Below, one piece after another: positions 1 through 6,834 of a stretch of DNA of 8,037 nt. Each line of letters begins with the position of its first letter. Within the stretch, counting starts at the first letter, position 1. Source of the DNA: SYFY01 sp031385325 (GTDB lineage: Bacteria; Pseudomonadota; Gammaproteobacteria; Pseudomonadales; Azotimanducaceae); contig JANNBJ010000176.1 in NCBI GenBank assembly GCA_031385325.1, positions 1 to 8,037 on the forward strand. Direction: 5' to 3'. A model generated the notes under the pieces. The model ran no database searches and was not told the DNA's origin. It saw only the letters and a program-made list of their open reading frames with translations. Made by a program: the position numbers and the translations under genes.

Positions 1-425
1 AGCTCGATCTTCGCGAATTTCGATGATCTCGTTGTCAGGGCCGCGCACGTAGGTTGTCTTGTGCGACCCGAGATCGAGTGGTTTGGTGTTGGCATGCAAG
101 CCAGCTGCGGCGATGCGTTCGCAGAGCACATCCACGTCGTCGATTTCGAGGGCAAAGCGGGTGACACCCCGATCAGCAGAACGTAGTCGTCGGGCCGCAG
201 CCGCCCATCGGGATGATCCCATTGCCGTAGTTCGATCATCATCCTGTCATCAGCACGCAGCCAGGTTACGTTGCCTGGCCGCGCGCATTTTCCGTTCCAA
301 CCACCGCGCTCAGCGGCGCGACGTCCCCCGATCCGAATCGAAGATCAGCGCCATAACTAGATCGTGAGCGAACGTTCCGTGTCGCTCACGCTGATGCCCG
401 TGTGGTTGATGCGCTCGATCGCCAC
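1..425 (-). pseudogene. VOC (glyoxalase/bleomycin-resistance/extradiol dioxygenase) family protein, frameshifted relic, 3' end outside window
   Basis: Read leftwards, three frames must be joined to recover one VOC protein. Segment 1 (from GTG 425) gives RINHTGISVSDTERSLTI and hits TAG at 359-357. Segment 2, in another frame from about 355, gives FGSGDVAPLSAVVGTENARG and stops at 268-266. Segment 3 returns to the first frame from about 267 with TWLRADDRMMIELRQWDHPD. Segment 4 is in the third frame from about 174, with DRGVTRFALEIDDVDV and GPDNEIIEIREDRA at the edge. These blocks follow the order of a single VOC protein: opening beta strand with His, the MIEL strand with Glu, then the second beta-alpha-beta unit ending in EIIEI. 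About 140 residues are spanned, close to family size. Three frame changes plus an in-frame stop and no ATG indicate a pseudogene; sequencing error is less likely because the neighbours are intact. It starts 10 nt after the receptor stop, so it was probably co-transcribed. VOC enzymes are metal-dependent lyases, isomerases or dioxygenases; the substrate is unknown. Confidence 0.8.
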
Positions 426-435
426 AGTGCGGATC

Positions 436-3078
436 TTATTTCACGAAGTGGTACGCCAATTCCAGCTCAATCTGACGCGGTCGGATTGCGCCACCTGCCA
501 GGTCGCCTCGAAAGCCTTCAGGTGTTCCGGTGTTGCCACCCGTACCCGGCACGTTGCCGGCTCCGACGATCGCCAGTTTGTCGGTCAGGTTCTTGCCGAT
601 CAGCGCCAGCTGCCAGCGGCCGTCCTGCGTCCCAATGCGAACGTTGGCATCGATCGTTGAGTATGCCTTGTAGGTCGCGAGCGGGTCATTCGCACTGAGC
701 ACGTTCTTGCTCCTGAACTGCCAGTTAGCCGTTATGCCGAACAGCAGGTTGTTCGGCAGGGGGCGCTCATAACTTGCAGCGAAGTATCCGCTCCATTTCG
801 GCGCACCAGGACGCGTATTGCCCTGCAGGTCCTGGCGGAGATTCGTCTCTGTCTGTCCCGGCAGGAGGGGTCCGCAGCCTTCAGCAGGTTTCTGCCCGAC
901 GTAACAGAAGGACTCGAAAGCGGTGAACTTTGATTGCAGGTATCCCAGATTGCCGGACACTGTCAGCCCCTCGATAGGTGTCGCCCAGTCGGCCTGCGCC
1001 TCGAAACCGTAGGTTTCCGATCCCCCGGCATTGTCCGTTACGAAGGCAAACTGCTGGGAGTTGAAGAAGTCCACCTGCAAGTCGCGGAATTTGTAGTAAT
1101 AGACCTCGAAGGAGGCCAGCATCGAGCTGTCGAACAGCGATGCCTTGACACCGACCTCTCCCCCCTTGTTCTGCTCGGGATCGAATGTAAAGTCGCGGAA
1201 CTCAATCACATCGTTAGGGCCGGCGGTACAGGTTCCCCCCAGACGCGGTGAAATGCAGGGCGACCCGTTCAATACTGGCGGCGACAGGTTGCTGAGGATT
1301 GCACTGTTGGAGAAACCGCCGGTCTTGAAGCCTTCCTTGTACGCGGCATACAGCGTGAGGTCGTCCGTGGGTTCCCAGCGCAACGTGACCTCGGGGATCA
1401 GATTCTTGAAGGTCTGATCCGCCGCAGCTCTTGTCAGACGGTCGTTCGGATTGTAGGGGATGAAAAGTCCCCTCACGAACGGATTCACGAACGGCTGGAT
1501 GAAAAACGAATCCTTGGTTTCGTGCAGGTAGCGGGCGCCGGCGGTGAGTTGCCACTGGTCCGTGATGTCCCAGATGACCTCGCCGTAGGCAGAGAGGGTC
1601 TTGCCGTCGGTTTCCGAGATCTTGTTGTAAGCAGTGAACTCGTCGTTGGGATCAACCAGGGGCCCTGAGAATTGCGGTCCACAGGCTCGTGCAGTGCCTT
1701 GCGCACAGGTTGGGAATGCGGATGCGGGCAAGAATGCAAAGATCACGTCCTGGTCGAAAAAGCGGTTCCAGTCCTGATAGTAGCCACCGAGCACGAAGTT
1801 TACGGGCTGCTCGAAACTCGTCACCGCACGTACCTCGGCGGAGAAATTCTTGAACGTGTTCTCTTCCCCTGCGAAAATGGACGTTACCGCGCCGCCATCC
1901 TGGTCACCCACCCACTGCTCGGTCTGGTCCTGGTAGCTGAGGATCGACTGCACTTCGACACTTTCCAATGAATAGGTGAGGTTTGCCGTCGTGATATAGG
2001 ACTCGAATTCATCCCTCCCCTGGCCATTGCCAAACTGATTCAGCAGTTCGTTTTTTGCAGCCACACCCGGCGGTACATTGTTGAGGCCGCGTTCACCATC
2101 GAACGAACAGTCAACGCTCGGCAGCGGTGAAGGAACGAACAACGGCGTCTGCCGGCCTGGTGGCTGGACCGCAGCTCTTTGGCTGGTGTGCGCCACGCCA
2201 TTGAGGGTCGAGCAATTGAACAATTCCGATACGGAGCCGTATACGCGTTCATTCTTGGAGTACGAACCCTTGATGTTGTAACTGAGTTGATCGGTCAGGT
2301 CTCCGTCCGCCGTCAATCGGACGAACAGCATTTCCTCCTTGGGCAGGAAATCGTCGGCGATTGGATTGTCGAACAGGTTGGTCCGACCCGTGAATGCATC
2401 GAAGGTGGCGTACACATCCGGATTCTGAGCGCTGTTCTTGATCCAGCCTTCCTTCATCTTTGACGTCTGCACCGCCAGGCGCACCCCAAGTTTCTCGTTT
2501 ACCGGGACCGAAATGATGCCCTCGTACGTGGTGTCCTTGCTTTCGAACTCGTGATTGATCCGGGCTGAGGCTTCGAACTCCTCCCCTGGATTGTTGGACA
2601 TGATCGAAACCACGCCGGCGGTGGAGTTCTTGCCGAAATACAAAGCCTGTGGACCCTTGAGAATCGCCACTTGTTTGGTGTCGAACAGTCCCTCGTTGAT
2701 GACCCGCCCTTGCGGCATGTACGCACCATCGATGACGACCGCCACCGACTGCTCGATACCGATGCTCGATGGTGACGAGCCGATCCCGCGAATGGCAATG
2801 ACGGCACCGCTACCGCTGGTCGCCCGCCCGATGGAGAGTTGCGGTTGCATGGCTTCCACATCCTCCAGGCTTTCCAACCCGAACTGGTTAAGCCGCTCTT
2901 CGGACACCGCGGTAATGGCCACCGGAATATCCCGCACCGATTCCTCGACGGCGCGGGCGGTAACGATGATTTCTTCAATTTCAGCAGACATTGCCGGCAA
3001 ACCGGACGTGAGTCCAATCGCGGCAAGAAACGTACTCGACATGATTCGCGCAACGCGCGACGGGCGTAGCAAAAGCAT
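436..3078 (-). CDS. TonB-dependent outer-membrane receptor
   Basis: An active-transport receptor of the outer membrane, energised by TonB-ExbB-ExbD. With the start chosen at 3078 it has 880 residues. Residues 1-32 form a signal peptide (basic start, hydrophobic FLAAIGLTSGLPA, cleavage likely after AMSA). EEIIVTARA at about 35-43 is the TonB box region. The plug follows (about 50-165) with IRGIG, VVIDGAY and the classic ILKGPQALYFGKNSTAG block. The rest is a 22-strand-type beta barrel ending in RPRQIELELAYHFVK, a typical outer-membrane terminal strand. All eight cysteines fall in four local pairs in loop-like stretches, suggesting disulfides. An in-frame ATG at 3105 exists, but the ATG at 3078 has a strong GGGGAGGG ribosome site 7 nt upstream. 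The substrate cannot be read from sequence; siderophores, B12, carbohydrates and aromatic compounds are all possible. The only gene behind it is the VOC relic. Confidence 0.95.
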   Translation of the reverse strand: MLLLRPSRVARIMSSTFLAAIGLTSGLPAMSAEIEEIIVTARAVEESVRDIPVAITAVSEERLNQFGLESLEDVEAMQPQLSIGRATSGSGAVIAIRGIGSSPSSIGIEQSVAVVIDGAYMPQGRVINEGLFDTKQVAILKGPQALYFGKNSTAGVVSIMSNNPGEEFEASARINHEFESKDTTYEGIISVPVNEKLGVRLAVQTSKMKEGWIKNSAQNPDVYATFDAFTGRTNLFDNPIADDFLPKEEMLFVRLTADGDLTDQLSYNIKGSYSKNERVYGSVSELFNCSTLNGVAHTSQRAAVQPPGRQTPLFVPSPLPSVDCSFDGERGLNNVPPGVAAKNELLNQFGNGQGRDEFESYITTANLTYSLESVEVQSILSYQDQTEQWVGDQDGGAVTSIFAGEENTFKNFSAEVRAVTSFEQPVNFVLGGYYQDWNRFFDQDVIFAFLPASAFPTCAQGTARACGPQFSGPLVDPNDEFTAYNKISETDGKTLSAYGEVIWDITDQWQLTAGARYLHETKDSFFIQPFVNPFVRGLFIPYNPNDRLTRAAADQTFKNLIPEVTLRWEPTDDLTLYAAYKEGFKTGGFSNSAILSNLSPPVLNGSPCISPRLGGTCTAGPNDVIEFRDFTFDPEQNKGGEVGVKASLFDSSMLASFEVYYYKFRDLQVDFFNSQQFAFVTDNAGGSETYGFEAQADWATPIEGLTVSGNLGYLQSKFTAFESFCYVGQKPAEGCGPLLPGQTETNLRQDLQGNTRPGAPKWSGYFAASYERPLPNNLLFGITANWQFRSKNVLSANDPLATYKAYSTIDANVRIGTQDGRWQLALIGKNLTDKLAIVGAGNVPGTGGNTGTPEGFRGDLAGGAIRPRQIELELAYHFVK

Positions 3079-3085
3079 ATTCAGA

Positions 3086-3093
3086 CCCTCCCC
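3086..3093 (-). promoter_or_regulatory. Ribosome binding site deciding the receptor start
   Basis: The minus strand reads GGGGAGGG here, followed by 7 nt and then the ATG at 3078-3076. This is near-ideal Shine-Dalgarno strength and spacing. The upstream in-frame ATG at 3105 has no comparable site, and using it would put nine polar residues (MVETGEGLN) ahead of the signal peptide. Confidence 0.75.
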
Positions 3094-3321
3094 AGTTTCC
3101 ACCATTTACGGTCGAAGCCAGCTTTACGGCCCCTTTACTGCCACTTTGCACAGGCTTGAGCCAGCCATCCCCGAAACCGCCTCTCACCCGAATATACAGC
3201 CACATACGTGTGTTTAGTAGCGATTCGATGCGTACTTGCCGTCGGGCTATTCCCTGCGCCGACGCCAACCAATACGATTCGGCACAGCCGTGCCTACCAA
3301 CCCCCTGACACGAGTCGTTTG

Positions 3322-3441
3322 CATTGAACAGTCTGTTGAAGGCGGCATGGCGTTGCGGTCAGTCATGATCTCTCTGAGTACGTCACTCGATTCGGAAATT
3401 TACCGGCATAAAATTCTTTCTGCGCCGGCATCTGTTCAATG
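3322..3441. repeat. Spaced inverted repeat CATTGAACAG / CTGTTCAATG
   Basis: CATTGAACAG at 3322-3331 has its exact reverse complement CTGTTCAATG at 3432-3441, 100 nt apart. The left copy overlaps the palindrome at 3324-3340, so the same half-site appears three times in this region. This could be a set of operator half-sites for one regulator, or chance in a region with no coding constraint. Confidence 0.3.
3324..3340. repeat. 17-bp imperfect palindrome, candidate operator
   Basis: TTGAACAGTCTGTTGAA: the core AACAG-T-CTGTT is a perfect 11-bp palindrome, and the outer TT/AA also pair, with one mismatch each side. It lies about 245 nt upstream of the receptor start and about 210 nt upstream of the small frame. 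Its size and symmetry suit a dimeric repressor site, but no regulator gene is present in the window. Confidence 0.3.
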
Positions 3442-3551
3442 TCTCGAACACCGATGCTGTGCATGTGGCTTGAACGCCGCGTCGTGCACGCACGTCCGCG
3501 ATCCACGGTCAGATACGCATCAACTCACTGATCGAGAAAATCCTGCATGAA

Positions 3552-3821
3552 GTGAATGTTCCGCTCACGCCGCAGGAGATCGAAGGCGATGCTGTACTCC
3601 TAGACGTCCGGTATCCGGGTACAGAAGAAGGCTGGCAGAAGGTGCTTGATGAAGTAGGGCAGAAGCTCGCACGTTTCATCGATGTTTTCGTGAAGCGGCA
3701 GGGTATGACCATCGAGACAACACCCCGTGGCTGCGGCATCTGCCGCAACTCGGATCAACTCGGCATGAAATTAATCGTCCATGCTGGCGTGGATCTGCGA
3801 GGACACACCTCGTCAAGTTGA
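3552..3821 (+). CDS. Small hypothetical protein or gene fragment, not recognised
   Basis: From a GTG at 3552 the frame encodes 89 residues. The same frame is open back to 3474, after a TGA at 3471-3473, and reads naturally through IRINSLIEKILHEV before the GTG, but has no ATG. The N-terminal two thirds look like a helical, charged soluble protein (EEGWQKVLDEVGQKLARF). The tail holds a CGIC motif and ends in GHTSSS. Codon third positions are mostly G or C, as in its neighbours, which supports real coding history. No clear ribosome site precedes the GTG. There is no signal peptide or membrane segment. I do not recognise the family. It could be a small protein with a non-ATG start, or the remnant of a larger gene that lost its 5' part. 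The next gene, spdH, starts 90 nt downstream on the same strand. Confidence 0.4.
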   Translation: MNVPLTPQEIEGDAVLLDVRYPGTEEGWQKVLDEVGQKLARFIDVFVKRQGMTIETTPRGCGICRNSDQLGMKLIVHAGVDLRGHTSSS

Positions 3822-3828
3822 ACGAAGT

Positions 3829-3871
3829 AAGATTGTCGGAGTTCAAGGTGTCGCCGCAGCACGACAATCTT
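3829..3871 (+). repeat. 10-bp inverted repeat in the spdH leader
   Basis: AAGATTGTCG (3829-3838) and its exact reverse complement CGACAATCTT (3862-3871) flank a 23-nt spacer. It sits just after the small frame's stop and 40 nt before the spdH start. There is no T tract after it, so a standard intrinsic terminator is unlikely. It may be an operator, a leader RNA hairpin or a weak terminator. Confidence 0.35.
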
Positions 3872-3911
3872 CTGCCACACCGACTCCTGGTCTCAAATGG
3901 ACGATTGGTAA

Positions 3912-5813
3912 ATGAACTCAGACGACAAATCTCTTGGCATGGGCCGCCGCATCACGCGCCGCGATTTCCTCGATGGTGTGGCCATCACCATTGGTAGCGC
4001 CATGATCGCGCCAACACTGCTCCACGCCGCGTTCTTGGGCGCAACCGCGACCTATCCCCCAGCGCTCACCGGGTTACGCGGCTCGCACGTTGGATCATTC
4101 GAGGCATTTCACTCGTTGCGCGATGGGACGTTCTGGAGCACCGCGCCTGAGGTTACTCCGAGTGATGAGAAGTACGACCTCATCATCGTTGGTGCCGGTA
4201 TCAGCGGCTTGACCGCGGCACACACGTACCTCAAGCGCCGGCCCGGGTCGCGCATTCTCATCCTCGACAACCACGATGACTTCGGTGGACACGCCAAACG
4301 CAATGAGTTCACCTACCAGGGCAAGACCTTCCTCGGTTATGGCGGCACCCAGTCGATTGATAGCCCTCTGCCATACAGCGCCGTCGCGAAGGACCTCATC
4401 AACGAACTGGGAATAGACGTGAGCCGTTACGCGGCTGTCCTGGATGAGAAGCTTTATCCTTCGGTCGGTCTCAAGTCCGGATTCTTTTTCGACCGGGAAA
4501 CGTTCGGCGCGGACCAGCTGGTGGTGGGCGCGCGGCACCTGCTGGACGAAAGCTTCGTCGCTGCTGCACCGATCAGCGATACCGCGAAGACCGATCTGAC
4601 AAGGCTCGTCAGCGGCATGGGTGATCCTTATCCCGGCCTCTCCTCGGCGGCCAAGAAGGCCAGACTTGCACGCATGAGTTACGCCGACTTTCTTACTGAA
4701 GTCTGGAAGGTCGACAAGGCTGTGGTGGCAATCCTGCAGAGCAATGGCCATGAGCTGTTCGGGGCCGGCATTGATGCCATTCCCGCGCAGGATGCCCACG
4801 CGCTCGGGCTTCCCGGCTTTCAGGGGATGGGGCTGGATGACAAACCGGGACCAGGCCAGAACTATGATTCGCTCGGCACTGCTGAAAGCGAGGCGTACTA
4901 CTTCCATTTCCCGGACGGTAACGCGACCATCGCGCGACTACTGGTTCACCAACTGATTCCGGGGGTCATGCCCGGCACCACCATTGACGACATCGTTACG
5001 GCGCGCGCGGACTACAGCAGTCTCGATCGACCCGGTGCAAACGTCAGGATTCGACTGAGCAGTCCAGTCATGCGCGTACGGCACTTGGGCGATCCGGCCA
5101 CGGCAACTACCGTTGAAGTCACTTACTCGAAGGATGGCAGGCTCACCTCTGTGACAGCGCCCGGGGTGATCCTGGCGTGCTGGCACACGGCCATTCCCTT
5201 CCTCTGTCCCGAATTGCCCCGGGCACAGAAAGAGGCCATGGCTTTTGAAGTGAAGGTCCCGCTTGTCTATACGAACGTTCTGTTGCGCAACTGGACATCA
5301 TTCCAGAAGCTGGGTGTGCACAGCGTCAACACCCCAGGCTTGTGGCACAGCGCTTTTTCGCTGGATTTTCCCGTGAGTATCGGTGCCTATCACCACACCA
5401 GGGCAACCGGTGAGCCGATTGTCGTGCACATGTCCAAGGCCGCCTGCCAACCGGGGCTTCCCATTCGCGAACAGCACGCGGCAGGTCGTCGGGAGTTATA
5501 TACGACCTCGTTTGAGACCATAGAGCGGCATGTTCGAACCGACCTGCAGCGCGTACTCGGCGCAGGTGGCTTTGATGCAGCGCGCGACATCGTCGGTCTG
5601 ACGGTGAACCGCTGGCCGCACGGTTATGCCTATCAATACAACTCTCTCTATGACGACTTCTGGGTCGATGGCGGTGAGCTTCCTTGTGAAGTCGCGCGAC
5701 GACCCTGCGGCAGGCTGGCCATTGCTAACGCGGATGCGGGCGCGTACTCGTACACGGATGCTGCAATCGATCACGGGCATCGGGCGGCACAGGAAATTCT
5801 GAGGATGGTCTGA
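3912..5813 (+). CDS. spdH: Tat-exported FAD-dependent oxidoreductase, spermidine dehydrogenase (SpdH) family
   Basis: A 633-residue protein. Residues 12-20 carry a twin-arginine signal (RRITRRDFL) followed by a hydrophobic stretch (VAITIGSAMIAPTLLHAAFLGA), so it is predicted to be folded with its cofactor and exported to the periplasm. The dinucleotide fold starts at about 88 with YDLIIVGAGISGL (G94, G96, G99). LILDNHDDFGGHAKRNEF (116-133) and GYGGTQSID (142-150) follow, and the C-terminal flavin-contact region ANADAGAYSYTDAAIDHGHRA lies near the end. This layout and length match the SpdH family, in which characterised members cleave spermidine to 1,3-diaminopropane and 4-aminobutanal using FAD and heme. 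The family contains divergent paralogues, so the substrate is not certain. The ATG at 3912 has a weak ribosome site but gives the N-terminus usual for the family. It converges on the dioxygenase gene. No polyamine transporter or aminobutanal dehydrogenase is visible nearby. Confidence 0.85.
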   Translation: MNSDDKSLGMGRRITRRDFLDGVAITIGSAMIAPTLLHAAFLGATATYPPALTGLRGSHVGSFEAFHSLRDGTFWSTAPEVTPSDEKYDLIIVGAGISGLTAAHTYLKRRPGSRILILDNHDDFGGHAKRNEFTYQGKTFLGYGGTQSIDSPLPYSAVAKDLINELGIDVSRYAAVLDEKLYPSVGLKSGFFFDRETFGADQLVVGARHLLDESFVAAAPISDTAKTDLTRLVSGMGDPYPGLSSAAKKARLARMSYADFLTEVWKVDKAVVAILQSNGHELFGAGIDAIPAQDAHALGLPGFQGMGLDDKPGPGQNYDSLGTAESEAYYFHFPDGNATIARLLVHQLIPGVMPGTTIDDIVTARADYSSLDRPGANVRIRLSSPVMRVRHLGDPATATTVEVTYSKDGRLTSVTAPGVILACWHTAIPFLCPELPRAQKEAMAFEVKVPLVYTNVLLRNWTSFQKLGVHSVNTPGLWHSAFSLDFPVSIGAYHHTRATGEPIVVHMSKAACQPGLPIREQHAAGRRELYTTSFETIERHVRTDLQRVLGAGGFDAARDIVGLTVNRWPHGYAYQYNSLYDDFWVDGGELPCEVARRPCGRLAIANADAGAYSYTDAAIDHGHRAAQEILRMV

Positions 5814-5823
5814 ACGTTCAGAC
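5808..5823. repeat. 16-bp perfect palindrome containing both convergent stop codons
   Basis: GTCTGAACGTTCAGAC is its own reverse complement. The plus-strand TGA of spdH (5811-5813) and the minus-strand stop of the dioxygenase (TCA at 5818-5820) sit symmetrically inside it. As RNA it could fold into a 6-bp stem with an ACGT loop on either transcript. No T tract follows on either side, so a bidirectional terminator is only a possibility. Confidence 0.45.
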
Positions 5824-6669
5824 TGGAACAGAACCTGCCGCGTTTGTGGCGTTTGGCGGGGACGTCCCGGCAATGGTCACCCGCTCGGCAAAGCGAGAGT
5901 TCGGAAAGTAGTCCCACACCGCGTGATGCCAGGTGGCGTAGTTGTCCCAGAACACGAGGGTGCCAGGCTCCCAGCGCACACGACAATGCAGACGCGGATT
6001 GTTCTCCGCGTGCCGCCACAACATTTCCAGCAGGGCATCGCTCTCGGCACGGCGCAAGTCTGGAATGTGCTCCGTGAAGGCGCGATTGACGAACAGTGTT
6101 TCCCGACCGGTGACCGGATGACGAATCACGATCGGGTGCTCGGCACGCGGATAGTCCTGGTCCTCCCTGAGTTGAATGTTGTAACTGGCGAGGTCCTTGC
6201 GTCCGTCGTGTACGGCGGTCAGCGTGCGCAGGAACGCCTGCAGCGGGGCAGACAACATCTCGAATGCGAGGCCCATGTTGGCGAACAGCGTATCGCCGCC
6301 GCTGTCGCCAGGCAGTTCGCGCACATACAGCATCGATCCCATGGGCGGAATGGGCTCACACGACAGATCGGTGTGCCAGCACTCGCCATTGGTATAGGCG
6401 CTGGAAGGTGTGGTGCGGATCGTGAAGATGGCAGGGTCGGCATTGCTCGGCCGCAGTCGATGCGAGGGATGCACGTGGAAATCGCCAAACAAGGCCCCGA
6501 ACGCCTTGTGGGCGTCCCGATCGAGGTTCTGGCCGCGAAATGCGAGTACGCCGTGTCGGGCGAATGCTTCCCGGATGGTCTGCAGGTCAGCCGTTTGCAG
6601 TTGGTTCAGGTCGACGCCCATCACGTCGGCGCCGAGGTGAGGTGTCAGCGGTCGAATGTGGATGGACAT
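5818..6669 (-). CDS. TauD/TfdA-family Fe(II)/2-oxoglutarate-dependent dioxygenase
   Basis: A soluble cytoplasmic enzyme of 283 residues, the usual TauD/TfdA length. It couples decarboxylation of 2-oxoglutarate to oxidation of a substrate, often a sulfonate, carboxylate or ether. The iron triad is visible: H99 and D101 in WHTD (98-101) and H248 in WDNYATWHH. R263 in AERVTIAG, 15 residues after H248, is the expected 2-oxoglutarate carboxylate anchor, and T127 in GGDTLFANM matches the conserved cofactor-contact threonine. The N-terminal IRPLTPHLGADVMGVDL is also typical. All catalytic residues are present, so it should be active. The primary substrate cannot be told apart (taurine, 2,4-D-like, other), and no tauABC transporter or sulfur genes are visible. 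The start at 6669 is preceded by GGAG with 11 nt spacing. It is divergent from the amidohydrolase, with the hairpin element between them. Confidence 0.92.
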   Translation of the reverse strand: MSIHIRPLTPHLGADVMGVDLNQLQTADLQTIREAFARHGVLAFRGQNLDRDAHKAFGALFGDFHVHPSHRLRPSNADPAIFTIRTTPSSAYTNGECWHTDLSCEPIPPMGSMLYVRELPGDSGGDTLFANMGLAFEMLSAPLQAFLRTLTAVHDGRKDLASYNIQLREDQDYPRAEHPIVIRHPVTGRETLFVNRAFTEHIPDLRRAESDALLEMLWRHAENNPRLHCRVRWEPGTLVFWDNYATWHHAVWDYFPNSRFAERVTIAGTSPPNATNAAGSVPV

Positions 6670-6689
6670 GGCGGGTGCTGCTCCGGTCG

Positions 6690-6708
6690 GACTGGACTCA
6701 AACCAGTC
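6690..6708. repeat. Short hairpin in the dioxygenase 5' region
   Basis: GACTGG (6690-6695), a 7-nt loop, then CCAGTC (6703-6708). It lies 21 nt upstream of the dioxygenase ATG and just left of the TA that borders the hairpin element, so it may be part of the dioxygenase leader RNA or an operator. Confidence 0.35.
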
Positions 6709-6717
6709 TAAGGTGAC

Positions 6718-6749
6718 TCTGATTAATTCGCTCCTGCGAATTAATCAGA
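6718..6749. repeat. Hairpin 1 of the element: 14-bp perfect stem
   Basis: TCTGATTAATTCGC (6718-6731), loop TCCT, and its exact reverse complement GCGAATTAATCAGA (6736-6749). The outer ten bases of the arm recur in hairpin 5. Confidence 0.85.
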
Positions 6750-6751
6750 TC

Positions 6752-6780
6752 GGAGCCCCGAATCAAAAAAGAGGGGCTCC
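6752..6780. repeat. Hairpin 2 of the element: 8-bp GC-rich stem
   Basis: GGAGCCCC (6752-6759) pairs with GGGGCTCC (6773-6780) around a 13-nt, A-rich loop containing six consecutive A residues. The A run is inside the loop, so this is not an intrinsic terminator arrangement on either strand. Confidence 0.8.
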
Positions 6781-6783
6781 TCG

Positions 6784-6814
6784 CATTTTCCCCGCGTTTC
6801 ACGCGAGAAAAATG
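6784..6814. repeat. Hairpin 3 of the element: interrupted stem
   Basis: CATTTT (6784-6789) pairs with AAAATG (6809-6814), and CGCG (6793-6796) with CGCG (6802-6805) around the loop TTTCA. Between the two stem parts, 6790 and 6792 are mismatched and 6791 pairs with 6807. Confidence 0.65.
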
Positions 6815-6834
6815 GTGGTGCATCCCTGCACCAC
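6815..6834. repeat. Hairpin 4 of the element: 8-bp perfect stem
   Basis: GTGGTGCA (6815-6822), loop TCCC, TGCACCAC (6827-6834). It directly abuts hairpins 3 and 5. Confidence 0.75.

Larger units (their letters stand above)
3079..3473. other. Intergenic region between the divergent receptor and small reading frame
   Basis: About 395 nt without a convincing gene. It must hold the receptor promoter on the minus strand. A TATATT hexamer at 3191-3196 (minus) is a possible -10 box, but no good -35 lies at the right distance, so no promoter is called. It contains a short palindromic CACA-TACG-TGTG at 3201-3212 and the inverted repeats at 3322-3441 listed separately. Short plus-strand reading frames here have no recognisable protein features. 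Confidence 0.5.

Noticed and set aside
363..390. Perfect 9-bp stem (CGTGAGCGA / TCGCTCACG) with a 10-nt loop, downstream of the receptor stop; first read as its terminator.
   Set aside because: It lies inside the VOC relic, within the SVSDTERSL coding segment, and has no T tract. The symmetry is most simply explained by the codons there.
3079..3105. Nine-residue N-terminal extension of the receptor from the ATG at 3105.
   Set aside because: The strong ribosome site at 3086-3093 points to the ATG at 3078, and the extension would mask the signal peptide.
2555..3217. 220-codon plus-strand open frame opposite the receptor 5' end.
   Set aside because: It is antisense to a clear receptor plug domain and its translation shows no domain features.
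4095..4907. 270-codon minus-strand open frame opposite spdH.
   Set aside because: It is a codon-bias shadow of spdH, whose frame carries the Tat signal and the flavin-binding motifs.
5923..6711. 262-codon plus-strand open frame opposite the dioxygenase.
   Set aside because: The minus strand carries all dioxygenase catalytic residues; the plus-strand translation has no recognisable features.
6752..6780. Intrinsic terminator, because of the GC-rich stem and run of A residues.
   Set aside because: The A run is in the loop and not after the stem, and both neighbouring genes point away from this site.
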